Shown one piece after another: positions 8,457 to 17,717 of a stretch of DNA of 64,000 bases; position 1 is the stretch's first letter; the number at the start of each line of letters is the position of its first letter. The notes beneath the pieces are model-generated. The model did no database searches. It saw nothing but the letters and a program-made list of their open reading frames with translations, and was not told the origin of the DNA. A program made the translations under genes and the position numbers. This DNA is from Pantoea deleyi (GTDB taxonomy: Bacteria > Pseudomonadota > Gammaproteobacteria > Enterobacterales > Enterobacteriaceae), in NCBI RefSeq assembly GCF_022647325.1, contig NZ_CP071405.1, positions 1,674,001 to 1,738,000 of the forward strand, written 5' to 3'.

Positions 8457-8473
8457 GTGGGTCTGAAACCCAC
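8457..8473 (+). promoter_or_regulatory. Stem-loop in the flhDC leader
   Basis: GTGGGT-CTGAA-ACCCAC forms a perfect 6-bp stem inside the long 5' leader, flanked by U and A runs that could extend it. It is a candidate CsrA or small-RNA control element; function is inferred only from position. Confidence 0.45.
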
Positions 8474-8611
8474 AAAAAACAGAAGGCAGAAGGCATGGCA
8501 TTAAGGTTAGCTGAAGGTTTCTTTGCCATCTTTTGATTTAATATACAGCAGCTCGAACCGCAGATAAGTTTCTGCGATACAGTTACGTCTCATCTCTCAG
8601 GATGGAAAAAA

Positions 8612-8965
8612 ATGGGCACCTCTGAAGTACTAAAACATATTTACGACCTCAACTTGTCTTATTTACTGCTCGCGCAGCGTTTAATTAACCAGGATAAAGC
8701 TTCTGCAATGTTTCGCCTCGGAATTGACGAGAAAATGGCGAACGCATTATCTGAATTAACATTGCCTGAGATGGTAAAAATGGCGGAAACCAATCAACTG
8801 GTTTGTCAGTTCCGTTTTACCGACAGCACAGCGATTAATCGTCTGACACAGGAATCACGCGTGGATGATTTACAGCAAATCCACACCGGTATTTTATTAT
8901 CGAGCGGTTTACTGCGTAACGCGTCTAAAGATGATCTGCCTGCTAAAAAGAGAGCGATGTCATGA
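8612..8965 (+). CDS. flhD: Flagellar master regulator subunit FlhD
   Basis: FlhD pairs with FlhC (FlhD4C2) to activate class 2 flagellar promoters with sigma-70. The 117-residue protein keeps the family core: [19 protein letters not shown], the [10 protein letters not shown] segment, [19 protein letters not shown] and [15 protein letters not shown]. The Cys in LVCQFRF is the one that forms the dimer disulfide in E. coli. The ATG follows GGATGG at a short distance. The stop overlaps flhC as ATGA. Control elements upstream are a CRP site, a -10, an RcsAB box and a long leader. Confidence 0.97.
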   Translation: MGTSEVLKHIYDLNLSYLLLAQRLINQDKASAMFRLGIDEKMANALSELTLPEMVKMAETNQLVCQFRFTDSTAINRLTQESRVDDLQQIHTGILLSSGLLRNASKDDLPAKKRAMS

Positions 8966-9540
8966 GTGAGAAAAGTATTGTTCAGGAAGCCCGTGACATT
9001 CAGCTGGCGATGGAGCTGATCACCTTAGGTGCGCGCCTGCAGATGTTAGAGAGCGAAACCCAGCTGAGCCGTGGCCGGTTGATTAAGCTCTATAAAGAAC
9101 TGCGTGGCAGCCCGCCACCGAAAGGCATGCTGCCATTCTCGACGGACTGGTTCATGACCTGGGAGCAGAACATTCACGCCTCGATTTTCTGCAACGCCTG
9201 GAAATTTTTGCTGAAAACCGGCCTGTGCAGCGGCGTTGATGCCGTGATCAAGGCCTACCGGTTATATCTTGAACAATGTCCGCAATCGGACGAGGGCCCG
9301 CTGTTGGCGCTGACCCGCGCCTGGACCCTGGTCCGATTCGTTGAGAGCGGCATGCTGGAGCTGGCGGATTGCAAGTGCTGCAATGGCAGCTTTATTAACC
9401 ATGCGCATCAGCCGGTTGGCAGCTTCACCTGCAGCCTGTGCCAGCCGCCATCACGCGCCGTAAAAAGACGTAAACTTTCTGCAGAACCTGCCGATATGTT
9501 TCCACAACTGCTGGATGAACAGGTTAAACACGCCGTTTAA
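8962..9540 (+). CDS. flhC: Flagellar master regulator subunit FlhC
   Basis: FlhC is the DNA-contacting, zinc-binding partner of FlhD. The 192-residue protein starts [19 protein letters not shown] and has a C-terminal four-cysteine zinc site made of CKCCNGSF and FTCSLC. It is translationally coupled to flhD. Its last 25 codons contain a sigma-28 promoter (9471-9497) that fires towards motA, so the coding sequence doubles as a class 3 promoter. The gene is followed by an intrinsic terminator. Confidence 0.97.
   Translation: MSEKSIVQEARDIQLAMELITLGARLQMLESETQLSRGRLIKLYKELRGSPPPKGMLPFSTDWFMTWEQNIHASIFCNAWKFLLKTGLCSGVDAVIKAYRLYLEQCPQSDEGPLLALTRAWTLVRFVESGMLELADCKCCNGSFINHAHQPVGSFTCSLCQPPSRAVKRRKLSAEPADMFPQLLDEQVKHAV
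9471..9497 (+). promoter_or_regulatory. Sigma-28 promoter inside the 3' end of flhC
   Basis: TAAACTTT-N11-GCCGATAT matches the FliA consensus with one change in each element and exact spacing. It should drive a MotR-like small RNA and, by read-through, motAB-cheAW. I see no other FliA promoter between here and motA. Confidence 0.8.
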
Positions 9541-9596
9541 ATTTGTTCGCATTGTGGAAGTCATCCAGCAGCGGTTAATACCGCTGCTTTTTTTTT
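9504..9596 (+). ncRNA. motR: MotR-like sigma-28-dependent small RNA (predicted)
   Basis: A FliA promoter at 9471-9497 implies a start near 9504, and a strong intrinsic terminator ends at 9596, giving a transcript of about 93 nt. It overlaps the last dozen codons of flhC and lies in the motA 5' region. E. coli MotR has this arrangement: a FliA-dependent Hfq-binding small RNA from the motA leader that boosts flagellar output. The position match is strong; I have not compared RNA sequences, and both ends are predictions. Confidence 0.6.
9567..9596 (+). terminator. Intrinsic terminator between flhC and motA
   Basis: AGCAGCGGT (9567-9575) pairs perfectly with ACCGCTGCT (9580-9588) around TAAT, and an unbroken T run reaches 9596. 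It ends flhDC mRNA and the predicted MotR RNA. Some read-through is needed to express motA. Confidence 0.93.
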
Positions 9597-9670
9597 GCTT
9601 GCGGTTCAGAAATAACAGCTGCTGCGCTGGCGTCACTTCCACCAACACGTTTCGGACGTAAGGAATTTTT

Positions 9671-10558
9671 GTGCTGATAATTATAGGTTACCTGGTTGTT
9701 CTGGGCTCCGTGTTAGGCGGATACGCGCTGGTAGGTGGCCATCTGGGCGCGCTTTATCAGCCGGCCGAATTATTAATGATCGGGGGTGCCGGTGCCGGTG
9801 CTTTTTTAGTCGGCAACAACGGCAAGTCGATTAAGAAAACACTTAAGGCGTTGCCTTTATTATTTCGCGGGTCTAAATACAACAAAGCCGTTTACATGGA
9901 CTTAATGGCGCTGCTTTATCGCCTGATGGCGAAGTCACGTCAGCAGGGGATGTTATCGCTGGAACGCGATATTGAAGATCCCAGCCAGAGCGAAATTTTT
10001 GCTAATTATCCCCGCATCCTTGCCGATAAACAGTTAGTGGATTTTATTACTGACTATTTACGCCTGATGGTAAGCGGCAACATGAACGCTTTCGAAATCG
10101 AAGCCCTGATGGACGAAGAGATCGAGACCTACGAACACGAGTGTGACGTACCAGCGCAAAGTATTGCCGCCGTGGGTGATGGTCTGCCGGCGTTCGGTAT
10201 CGTGGCGGCGGTAATGGGGGTCGTGCATGCGCTCGCCTCAGCTGACCGTCCGGCGGCGGAACTGGGTGCGCTGGTGGCCCACGCGATGGTGGGAACCTTC
10301 CTGGGGATCCTGCTGGCTTACGGGTTTATCTCGCCGCTCTCTTCGGTGTTACGCCAGAAATGTGCGGAAACCACCAAGATGATGCAGTGCATCAAAGTGA
10401 CCCTGCTGTCGAGCCTCAACGGTTACGCGCCACAGATTGCGGTGGAATTTGGACGTAAAACGCTGTACTCCGCCGAGCGCCCGTCGTTCAGCGAACTGGA
10501 AGAGCATGTGCGTAACGCCAAGAACCCGGCTAAACAAACTTCGGACGAGACTTCATGA
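9671..10558 (+). CDS. motA: Flagellar stator proton channel MotA
   Basis: MotA (295 residues, same length as E. coli) has four membrane spans and forms the stator with MotB, coupling proton flow to rotor torque. The N-terminus [18 protein letters not shown] is TM1. The large cytoplasmic loop holds [21 protein letters not shown] and the charged rotor-contact region. TM3-4 include [16 protein letters not shown] and [18 protein letters not shown] with its conserved prolines. The start is GTG with AAGGAA upstream, as in E. coli. It overlaps motB as ATGA and heads motAB-cheAW. Confidence 0.97.
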   Translation: MLIIIGYLVVLGSVLGGYALVGGHLGALYQPAELLMIGGAGAGAFLVGNNGKSIKKTLKALPLLFRGSKYNKAVYMDLMALLYRLMAKSRQQGMLSLERDIEDPSQSEIFANYPRILADKQLVDFITDYLRLMVSGNMNAFEIEALMDEEIETYEHECDVPAQSIAAVGDGLPAFGIVAAVMGVVHALASADRPAAELGALVAHAMVGTFLGILLAYGFISPLSSVLRQKCAETTKMMQCIKVTLLSSLNGYAPQIAVEFGRKTLYSAERPSFSELEEHVRNAKNPAKQTSDETS

Positions 10559-11499
10559 AACACGGCAATCGCCCAATTGTGCTGATCAAAAAGCGCAAAC
10601 ATAAAGGCCATGAAGGCAGCCACGGATCGTGGAAGATTGCCTACGCCGACTTTATGACGGCGATGATGGCCTTTTTTATGGTGATGTGGCTGCTCTCGAT
10701 CGCCAACCCGCAGGAGCTGGTGCAGATCGCTGAGTATTTCAAAACGCCACTGAAGGTGGCGATTACCGGCGGGGCGCGCAGCAGTGACAGCGAAAGCCCC
10801 ATCCCCGGCGGCGGTGACGATCCGACGAAGAAAGATGGCGAAGTAAAAAAGGCCGTCGATATGGATGCCCAGAAACGCCAGCTGGATGATATTCGCCTTA
10901 ACCGGCTGCGTGAAAAGCTGGACCAGTTGATTGAAGCCGACCCGCGCCTGAAAGCGCTGCGTCCGCATCTGATTATCAACATGGTGGAAGAGGGGCTGCG
11001 TATTCAGATTATCGACAGCCAGAACCGCCCGATGTTTAAGACCGGCCGGGCCGAAGTTGAGCCTTACATGCGCGACATTCTGCGCGCGATAGCGCCGATT
11101 CTGAATGACATTCCCAACCGCATCAGTCTGGCCGGGCATACCGACGATTTCCAGTATGCCAGCGGCGACAAAGGCTACAGCAACTGGGAACTGTCGGCCG
11201 ACCGGGCCAACGCCTCGCGCCGTGAACTGGTGATGGGCGGCCTGGATGGCGGCAAAGTTTTACGAGTGTTAGGCATGGCCGACACCATGCGCCTGAAAAA
11301 TCGCGGCGGGAATGACGCAGTGAACCGCCGCATCAGCCTGCTGGTGTTGAACCACGACACCGAAGCAGCAATAGAAAAAGAAAACGCAGAAAGTGATGCC
11401 GTCCAGATCAGCGATCCGGCGGCGATTGAACAGATTCGCGCACCGCTGGCAACACCAGGCAGCGCGGTGAATACAGCAGCCCCCTCACAACCGAGGTGA
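10555..11499 (+). CDS. motB: Flagellar stator protein MotB
   Basis: MotB anchors the stator to peptidoglycan and carries the proton-accepting aspartate. The 314-residue protein has a basic cytoplasmic tail, one span starting [16 protein letters not shown] with the essential Asp at residue 32, a plug/linker region, and an OmpA-like peptidoglycan-binding domain with [23 protein letters not shown] and [13 protein letters not shown]. It overlaps motA by 4 bp, and its stop falls within the cheA start region. Confidence 0.97.
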   Translation: MKHGNRPIVLIKKRKHKGHEGSHGSWKIAYADFMTAMMAFFMVMWLLSIANPQELVQIAEYFKTPLKVAITGGARSSDSESPIPGGGDDPTKKDGEVKKAVDMDAQKRQLDDIRLNRLREKLDQLIEADPRLKALRPHLIINMVEEGLRIQIIDSQNRPMFKTGRAEVEPYMRDILRAIAPILNDIPNRISLAGHTDDFQYASGDKGYSNWELSADRANASRRELVMGGLDGGKVLRVLGMADTMRLKNRGGNDAVNRRISLLVLNHDTEAAIEKENAESDAVQISDPAAIEQIRAPLATPGSAVNTAAPSQPR

Positions 11500-11504
11500 T
11501 TCCC

Positions 11505-13499
11505 GTGAGTATGGACATCAGCGATTTTTACCAGACGTTTTTTGATGAAGCCGATGAGCTGTTAGCGGATATGGAACAACACCTGCTGGGCCTTGACCCG
11601 CAGGAGCCAGATTCTGAGCAGCTTAACGCCATCTTCCGTGCCGCGCACTCCATCAAGGGTGGGGCCGGAACCTTTGGTTTTACGGTATTACAGGAAACGA
11701 CTCATATCCTGGAAAACATTCTGGATGGTGCTCGTCGCGGCGAGATGCAGCTCAGCACCGACATCATCAACCTGTTTTTGGAAACCAAAGATATTATGCA
11801 GGAACAGCTCGATGCTTATAAAACCGCGCAGGAGCCGAACGCGGAGAGCTTCAAATATATCTGTGAAGCACTGCGCCAGCTGGCGCTGGAGGCTAAAGGT
11901 CTGCCGGTCGACGCAGCTGCCCCTGTCGTCGCGGCCAGCGCCGCGCCGGTAAGCGCAGAGGCAGCCAGCACCGGCGGCCTGCGTGTCCAGCTGATCGATC
12001 TCAAAGAGAAAGAGGTCGATCTGATGCTGGAAGAGATGAGCAATCTTGGCACACTGACCGACGTGAAGAAGGGCACCAGCACGCTGGATGTCTGCATCGA
12101 TGGCGTAGGTAAAGATGACATCGTTGCCGTGCTCTGCTTCGTTATCGACGAAGCGCAGATCCGCTTCCCTGACGCTGAGGCCGCAGCGGCCCCGGTGGCG
12201 CCGGTCGCCACACCGCCGGTCGAAGAGGTTCACACTGCCACGGTCACCGAACTGCCGGTGGCGGCGGTGAAGCGCGAGAGCAAGCGCGCGGCGGCGCCAG
12301 CCAAGTCGAGCGAATCCACCAGTATCCGTGTGGCGGTCGAGAAGGTCGATCAGCTGATCAACCTGGTGGGCGAACTGGTGATCACCCAGTCGATGCTCGC
12401 CCAGCGTTCCGGCGAACTCGATCCGGTCGCGCATGGCGACCTGCTGAACAGCATGGGTCAGCTGGAGCGTAACGCCCGCGACCTGCAGGAATCGGTAATG
12501 TCGATTCGTATGATGCCGATGGAATATGTCTTCAGCCGCTTCCCGCGTCTGGTGCGTGACCTGGCCAGCAAACTGGGTAAAGAGGTCGAACTGACGCTGC
12601 TGGGCAGCTCAACCGAACTCGATAAGAGCCTGATCGAACGCATCATCGACCCGTTAACGCACCTGGTGCGTAACAGCCTCGACCACGGGATCGAAACCCC
12701 GGAAAAACGCCTGGCAACCGGCAAAACGGCAACCGGCAACCTGACGCTTTCTGCGGAACATCAGGGCGGCAACATCTGTATCGAAGTCTCGGACGACGGT
12801 GCGGGCCTGAACCGTGAACGTATTCTGGCAAAAGCCCTCTCATCCGGCCTGCCGGTTCACGAAAACATGAGCGACGAAGAAGTCGGCATGCTGATCTTCG
12901 CGCCGGGCTTCTCCACCGCCGAGCAGGTGACCGATGTCTCAGGACGCGGCGTCGGCATGGACGTGGTGAAACGAAATATTCAGGAGATGGGCGGTCACGT
13001 CGAAATCGCCTCGAAGCAGGGCAAAGGCACCACCATCCGTATCCTGCTGCCGCTGACGCTGGCGATCCTGGATGGCATGTCCGTCCGCGTGGCCGACGAA
13101 GTCTTTATCCTGCCGCTGAATGCGGTGATGGAATCGCTGCAGCCGCGCGCCGAAGAGCTGAAACCGCTGGCCGGTGGCGAGTGCGTGCTGGAAGTGCGTG
13201 GCGAATATCTGCCGCTGGTTGAGCTGTGGAACGTCTTTGATGTGCAGGGCGCGAAAACCGAAGCCACGCAGGGCATCGTGGTGATCCTGCAGAGCGCGGG
13301 CAAGCGTTACGCGCTGCTGGTCGATCAGCTGATTGGTCAGCATCAGGTGGTGGTGAAGAACCTGGAAAGTAACTATCGCAAGGTGCCGGGCATCTCCGCA
13401 GCAACCATTCTGGGCGATGGTAGCGTGGCGCTGATTGTGGATGTTTCAGCACTGCAGTCACTTAACCGTGAAAAACGTGTGGCCGGCGCTGCCGCCTGA
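11505..13499 (+). CDS. cheA: Chemotaxis histidine kinase CheA
   Basis: CheA autophosphorylates in receptor arrays and passes phosphate to CheY and CheB. With the GTG at 11505 the protein is 664 residues, starts [13 protein letters not shown] and places the phospho-acceptor at His48 (AHSIKGG), as in E. coli. A GTG at 11496 is also in frame but adds residues absent from the family. The order is P1, an Ala/Pro linker, P2 (about 155-225), a second linker, P3 dimerisation, the P4 ATPase ([27 protein letters not shown]) and P5, the CheW-like domain. It is followed by cheW after 23 bp. Confidence 0.96.
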   Translation: MSMDISDFYQTFFDEADELLADMEQHLLGLDPQEPDSEQLNAIFRAAHSIKGGAGTFGFTVLQETTHILENILDGARRGEMQLSTDIINLFLETKDIMQEQLDAYKTAQEPNAESFKYICEALRQLALEAKGLPVDAAAPVVAASAAPVSAEAASTGGLRVQLIDLKEKEVDLMLEEMSNLGTLTDVKKGTSTLDVCIDGVGKDDIVAVLCFVIDEAQIRFPDAEAAAAPVAPVATPPVEEVHTATVTELPVAAVKRESKRAAAPAKSSESTSIRVAVEKVDQLINLVGELVITQSMLAQRSGELDPVAHGDLLNSMGQLERNARDLQESVMSIRMMPMEYVFSRFPRLVRDLASKLGKEVELTLLGSSTELDKSLIERIIDPLTHLVRNSLDHGIETPEKRLATGKTATGNLTLSAEHQGGNICIEVSDDGAGLNRERILAKALSSGLPVHENMSDEEVGMLIFAPGFSTAEQVTDVSGRGVGMDVVKRNIQEMGGHVEIASKQGKGTTIRILLPLTLAILDGMSVRVADEVFILPLNAVMESLQPRAEELKPLAGGECVLEVRGEYLPLVELWNVFDVQGAKTEATQGIVVILQSAGKRYALLVDQLIGQHQVVVKNLESNYRKVPGISAATILGDGSVALIVDVSALQSLNREKRVAGAAA

Positions 13500-13522
13500 T
13501 TGATAACGTAAGGGTAAATATT

Positions 13523-14020
13523 ATGAGTGGAATGGCAACCGTGACAAAAATCGCTGGCGAAACCGTCGGCCAGGAGTTCCTGGTCTTCACGCTCGGCGAC
13601 GAAGAGTACGGCATCGATATCCTCAAGGTTCAGGAAATTCGCGGTTACGATCAGGTGACGCGCATCGCGAACACCCCTGATTTCATCCGCGGCGTCACGA
13701 ACCTGCGCGGCGTGATCGTGCCGATTATCGACCTGCGCGTGAAGTTTGCGCAGCCCGATGTGGAGTACAATGAGAACACCGTAGTCATCGTGCTGAATCT
13801 GGAAAGCCGGGTGGTTGGTATCGTGGTCGACGGCGTGTCAGACGTGCTGTCACTGACCCAGGATCAGATCCGGCCTTCGCCGGAGTTCGCCGTCACCATG
13901 TCCACCGAGTACCTGACCGGTCTGGGTGCGCTGGGTGAACGCATGCTGATTCTGGTCGACATCGAGAAGCTGCTGAGCAGCGACGAGATGGCGCTGGTGG
14001 ATAACCTGCGCACTGCGTAA
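13523..14020 (+). CDS. cheW: Chemotaxis coupling protein CheW
   Basis: CheW links CheA to receptors in the array. The 165-residue SH3-like protein is nearly identical to E. coli CheW in its core: [64 protein letters not shown] and [18 protein letters not shown]. It is last in motAB-cheAW and is followed by a GC-rich hairpin. A sigma-28 promoter then restarts transcription for the receptors. Confidence 0.97.
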   Translation: MSGMATVTKIAGETVGQEFLVFTLGDEEYGIDILKVQEIRGYDQVTRIANTPDFIRGVTNLRGVIVPIIDLRVKFAQPDVEYNENTVVIVLNLESRVVGIVVDGVSDVLSLTQDQIRPSPEFAVTMSTEYLTGLGALGERMLILVDIEKLLSSDEMALVDNLRTA

Positions 14021-14030
14021 TCCCTCCTCA

Positions 14031-14058
14031 TGACGGGCCGGTAATCACCGGCCCGTCA
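14031..14058 (+). terminator. Hairpin after cheW
   Basis: TGACGGGCCGGT (14031-14042) and ACCGGCCCGTCA (14047-14058) form a perfect 12-bp stem around AATC. Only a weak TCGTTCT tract follows, so termination may be partial. Confidence 0.65.
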
Positions 14059-14113
14059 TCGTTCTGCTCCGCATAAATCCCTTTAAAATCATCCACTCCG
14101 CACTATATGATCA

Positions 14114-14140
14114 TAATTCCCTGTCAGGTGCTGCCGATAA
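14114..14140 (+). promoter_or_regulatory. Sigma-28 promoter of the first MCP
   Basis: The -10 GCCGATAA (14133-14140) is a perfect FliA match. The -35 at 14114-14121 (TAATTCCC) keeps only TAA. The start near 14148 rules out an earlier ATG at 14145 as the MCP start. Confidence 0.7.
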
Positions 14141-14183
14141 CTTTTTGGCTACTCTTAATCACCTACATTTATCAGGGTTAATT

Positions 14184-15857
14184 ATGTTAACGAAAATCCG
14201 CGTTGTGACCAGCCTGTTTCTGGTGTTCCTGATCTTCGGACTGCTCCAGGTTCTGTCCGGATCTGTTTTCTACTCGGCGTTAAGCCATGACAAAGAGAGT
14301 TTCGCGGTGTCGCAGCTGGCGACGCAAAACACCCAGGCGCTCAACGATGCCTATATGAGCCTGAACCAGAGTCGGGTGCTGCTGACCCGTATTCAGCTGC
14401 GTTTCGCCAACAGCAGACTGGAAGGGAAAACGGCGGACGTCGCCAGCCTTCTGGAGGAGAGCAAAGGCTTTCTGCAGCTGGCGGAGGGCTTTTTCAAAGA
14501 CTTTAAATCCACGCCGGATACGCCGGGAGAAGATCTGCAGCTCAGCAACCAGCTTGAGCAGCGCTACAGCGATTACGCTGCCGCACTGAACGGCATGCAG
14601 AGTGCGCTGCAGACCGGCGATCTGGTCGCTGCCGGAAAAATCCCGGTCGCTTCCAGCCAGAATGCGTTTCTGACGCTCTACCGCGAATGGCGTGCCGATC
14701 AGAATCGCCTGTCGGCACTGGGGGTGGAAAAGAACAGCGAAGCCTACAGCCGCATGATGTGGATCCTGGCCTGCATCACCACCGCAGTGGTCGCGGTGAT
14801 GGTGCTCTGCTGGTTCGGACTGCGCGAAATCGTACTAATGCCACTGAACCGCAGCATTAAACATATTCAGACCATCGCCCGGGGCGATCTGACTCAGCCG
14901 ATTGAGGTCGCGGGCAACAACGAGATGTCGCAGCTGGCGGCCAGCCTGCACGATATGCAGCAGTCGCTGATGCGGACCGTTACCCACGTACGCGAAGGAT
15001 CGGATGCGATTTTCACCGGTGCCAGCGAGATCGCCGCCGGTAACAACGACCTCTCTGCCCGCACCGAACAGCAGGCCGCCTCGCTGGAACAGACTGCGGC
15101 CAGCATGGAGCAGCTCACCGCCACGGTGAAACAGAATGCCGAAAATGCCCGTCAGGCGTCAAAACTGGCGCTGAGCGCATCGGAAACGGCCGAGAAAGGC
15201 GGCAGCGTGGTCGACAGCGTGGTGAAAACCATGAGAGACATCGCGGGCAGCTCGAAAAAGATTGCGGACATCACCAGCGTGATCGATGGCATCGCGTTCC
15301 AGACCAACATCCTGGCGCTGAACGCCGCAGTGGAAGCGGCGCGCGCCGGTGAACAGGGCCGCGGCTTTGCGGTCGTGGCGGGCGAGGTGCGTAACCTGGC
15401 CCAGCGCAGTGCCCAGGCGGCCAAAGAGATCAAGGGGCTGATTGATGACTCCGTTAACCGGGTTAATGTCGGCTCTCAGCTGGTCGGCACGGCGGGGGAA
15501 ACCATGGGCGATATCGTCAATGCGGTAACGCGCGTCACCGATATCATGGGGGAGATCGCCACGGCGTCGGATGAGCAGAGCCGCGGTATCGAACAGGTCG
15601 GGCTGGCGGTTAACGAGATGGACCGCGTGACGCAGCAGAACGCCGCACTGGTCGAGGAGTCCGCCACGGCCGCCGCCTCGCTGGAGGATCAGGCCAGCCG
15701 GTTAAGCCAGTCCGTTGCCCTGTTTAAAATCAAACGCGACGACGGGCAGCCGAGCCTGACCAGACATCTGCCGATCGCCGGGCCTGAAACGGCGGCACTG
15801 ACGTCACGTAACGCGGTCACCGCGCCGGTCAGCGATACGCATTGGGAAACATTCTGA
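14184..15857 (+). CDS. Methyl-accepting chemotaxis protein, Tar/Tsr class, HWETF tail
   Basis: Inner-membrane chemoreceptor of 557 residues: TM1 (about 7-30), a periplasmic four-helix ligand domain, TM2 (about 192-214), HAMP, methylation helices and the conserved hairpin tip ([20 protein letters not shown]). Ligand-site arginines 64, 69 and 73 of the amino-acid sensors are present, but residue 68 is Thr rather than the Asn of Tsr, so the ligand may differ. It ends in HWETF, a variant of the NWETF pentapeptide that tethers CheR and CheB. I chose ATG 14184 because an in-frame ATG at 14145 precedes the likely sigma-28 transcript. Confidence 0.92.
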   Translation: MLTKIRVVTSLFLVFLIFGLLQVLSGSVFYSALSHDKESFAVSQLATQNTQALNDAYMSLNQSRVLLTRIQLRFANSRLEGKTADVASLLEESKGFLQLAEGFFKDFKSTPDTPGEDLQLSNQLEQRYSDYAAALNGMQSALQTGDLVAAGKIPVASSQNAFLTLYREWRADQNRLSALGVEKNSEAYSRMMWILACITTAVVAVMVLCWFGLREIVLMPLNRSIKHIQTIARGDLTQPIEVAGNNEMSQLAASLHDMQQSLMRTVTHVREGSDAIFTGASEIAAGNNDLSARTEQQAASLEQTAASMEQLTATVKQNAENARQASKLALSASETAEKGGSVVDSVVKTMRDIAGSSKKIADITSVIDGIAFQTNILALNAAVEAARAGEQGRGFAVVAGEVRNLAQRSAQAAKEIKGLIDDSVNRVNVGSQLVGTAGETMGDIVNAVTRVTDIMGEIATASDEQSRGIEQVGLAVNEMDRVTQQNAALVEESATAAASLEDQASRLSQSVALFKIKRDDGQPSLTRHLPIAGPETAALTSRNAVTAPVSDTHWETF

Positions 15858-15863
15858 TAACAG

Positions 15864-15889
15864 GCTGCGCATCCTGCGGGATGCGCAGC
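15864..15889 (+). terminator. Hairpin between the first and second MCP genes
   Basis: GCTGCGCATCC and GGATGCGCAGC form a perfect 11-bp stem around TGCG. There is no U-tract, so it may stabilise the 3' end or give partial termination. Confidence 0.5.
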
Positions 15890-15985
15890 ACCCGCTTCCG
15901 ACCGCTCTGCCACCATCCTCTGCGCCTTCCGGATGATAAAAATAGTTACAAAAGCGCATTCTTACCGGAAAGCGTCGAAAAGCGT

Positions 15986-16012
15986 TAATTAAACGCGTAA
16001 CTGCGCCGATAT
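15986..16012 (+). promoter_or_regulatory. Sigma-28 promoter of the second MCP
   Basis: GCCGATAT (16005-16012) is one base from the FliA -10. TAATTAAA lies at exact -35 spacing (15986-15993) and matches weakly beyond TAA. The predicted leader is about 30 nt. Confidence 0.6.
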
Positions 16013-16048
16013 AGCCGCTGCACCTTAATCAACCTGCAGGGGAACAAG

Positions 16049-17611
16049 ATGTTAAAAAAAATAAAAGTGGTCACCAGTCTTATCGCGGTACTGGTTATCT
16101 TTGGCGTACTCCAGTTACTTTCTGGCAGCCTTTTCTGGTCAGCACTGAATAAAGACAAAACGGCCTTTGCACTGTCGCAGGTCTCTAATCGCAATGTCAC
16201 CGAGATGACGGACGCCTATATCTCGTTAAACAACAGCCGTACCACACTTAACCGCGGCATGCTGCGCTTGCAGACCAGCATGGCGTCACAGATGAACGGC
16301 GGTCAGCTTGATGAGCTGATCGCTAAAGCACAGAAACAGTTAGTGGAAGCCGATCGCCACTTTAAGATCTACTACCACCTGCCGACCACGCCGGGTCTGG
16401 ATGAAACCCTGGGCGACAAGCTGGAAGCCGACTACGCCAGCTACGAGAATGGCCTGAAGGCGATGGTGAAGAGCCTGCAGGCGCGCGATCTGGAAGGGAT
16501 GTTCAGAGAGAACATCGAACAGAAGCAGGTCGCCATGCAGGGCAGTTATGACCAGTGGCGTGCGCGCCAGACGGCGCTCTCCGATCAGGGCATGGCGCAG
16601 AACCAGAAAGCCTTTACGCAGATGATGTGGCTGCTGGCCGTGATTGGCGTGGTGGTGCTGGCGGTGATTATCACCTGCTGGTTTGGCCTGCGTCAGGTCC
16701 TGATTCAGCCGCTGCAGCAGCTGCTGGTGCAGATCCGCACCATCGCGTCCGGGGATTTGACTCAGCCGATTGTGGTGGAAGGACGCAATGAGATGAGCCA
16801 GCTGGCCGCCGGGATCCATGAGATGCAGCAGTCGCTGGTGATGACCGTGGGCAACGTGCGCGACGGGTCGGATGCCATCTTTACCGGTGCCAGCGAAATC
16901 GCCGCCGGCAACAACGACCTCTCTGCCCGCACCGAAGAGCAGGCCGCCTCGCTGGAGCAGACCGCCGCCAGCATGGAGCAGCTCACCGCCACCGTGAAGC
17001 AGAACGCTGACAACGCCCGTCAGGCGTCGAAGCTGGCGCTGACCGCCTCTGAAACCGCGCAGCAGGGCGGCAAAGTGGTGGAGGGCGTCGTCACCACCAT
17101 GAAAGAGATCGCGGGCAGCTCGAAGAAGATTGCCGACATCATCAGCGTGATCGACGGCATCGCCTTCCAGACCAACATCCTGGCGCTGAACGCGGCGGTG
17201 GAAGCGGCGCGTGCCGGCGAACAGGGTCGCGGTTTTGCGGTGGTGGCCGGTGAAGTACGCAGCCTGGCGCAGCGCAGCGCCCAGGCCGCCAAAGAGATTA
17301 AGGCGCTGATCGAAGACTCCGTGTCCCGCGTCAACAGCGGATCGCTGCAGGTGGAGAGCGCCGGCAGCACCATGGATGAGATCGTGGGGGCCGTAACCCG
17401 CGTCACCGACATCATGGGCGAGATCGCCTCGGCGTCCGATGAGCAGAGTCGCGGAATTGACCAGGTCGGTCACGCCGTTACCGAGATGGATCGGGTAACG
17501 CAGCAGAACGCCTCGCTGGTGGAAGAGTCGGCCGCTGCGGCCGCCGCGCTGGAGCAGCAGGCCAGCGCACTGACCCAGGCCGTCTCCGTTTTCAGAATTT
17601 CCCGCGCCTGA
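16049..17611 (+). CDS. Methyl-accepting chemotaxis protein lacking the CheR/CheB pentapeptide
   Basis: A 520-residue chemoreceptor with TM1 (about 7-30), a periplasmic domain, TM2 (about 190-212), HAMP and a signalling domain nearly identical to its two neighbours. The ligand pocket keeps Arg64, Asn68, Arg69 and Arg73, the amino-acid-binding set of Tsr. Unlike both flanking receptors it stops at VFRISRA right after the signalling helix and has no flexible tail or NWETF-type pentapeptide. It should therefore behave like the low-abundance receptors Trg and Tap, depending on neighbours in the array for adaptation. Confidence 0.92.
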   Translation: MLKKIKVVTSLIAVLVIFGVLQLLSGSLFWSALNKDKTAFALSQVSNRNVTEMTDAYISLNNSRTTLNRGMLRLQTSMASQMNGGQLDELIAKAQKQLVEADRHFKIYYHLPTTPGLDETLGDKLEADYASYENGLKAMVKSLQARDLEGMFRENIEQKQVAMQGSYDQWRARQTALSDQGMAQNQKAFTQMMWLLAVIGVVVLAVIITCWFGLRQVLIQPLQQLLVQIRTIASGDLTQPIVVEGRNEMSQLAAGIHEMQQSLVMTVGNVRDGSDAIFTGASEIAAGNNDLSARTEEQAASLEQTAASMEQLTATVKQNADNARQASKLALTASETAQQGGKVVEGVVTTMKEIAGSSKKIADIISVIDGIAFQTNILALNAAVEAARAGEQGRGFAVVAGEVRSLAQRSAQAAKEIKALIEDSVSRVNSGSLQVESAGSTMDEIVGAVTRVTDIMGEIASASDEQSRGIDQVGHAVTEMDRVTQQNASLVEESAAAAAALEQQASALTQAVSVFRISRA

Positions 17612-17626
17612 TTTCTCTGCGATCAC

Positions 17627-17655
17627 CACAGCGGCGGCGTTAAGCCGTCGCTGTG
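17627..17655 (+). terminator. Hairpin between the second and third MCP genes
   Basis: CACAGCGGCGGC (17627-17638) pairs with GCCGTCGCTGTG (17644-17655) with one G-U pair around GTTAA. It ends three bases before the next sigma-28 -35 and has no strong U-tract. Confidence 0.5.
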
Positions 17656-17657
17656 CG

Positions 17658-17684
17658 TAAAGTTCCCCCCTCTGCCGCCGATAA
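17658..17684 (+). promoter_or_regulatory. Sigma-28 promoter of the third MCP
   Basis: TAAAGTTC-N11-GCCGATAA differs from the FliA consensus at a single base. It is the best FliA promoter in the window. The predicted start is near 17692. Confidence 0.93.
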
Positions 17685-17717
17685 ATAAACACGAATCGCA
17701 ATCCCAATGAGGTGTTT

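Noticed and set aside
14145..14183. Earlier ATG for the first chemoreceptor
   Set aside because: It lies upstream of or on the predicted sigma-28 transcript start, and the family starts at MLTKIRVV.
16340..17707. 455-codon minus-strand frame across the second MCP
   Set aside because: It is a GC-rich antisense shadow of a well-supported receptor gene; composition is low-complexity (His, Gly, Arg).
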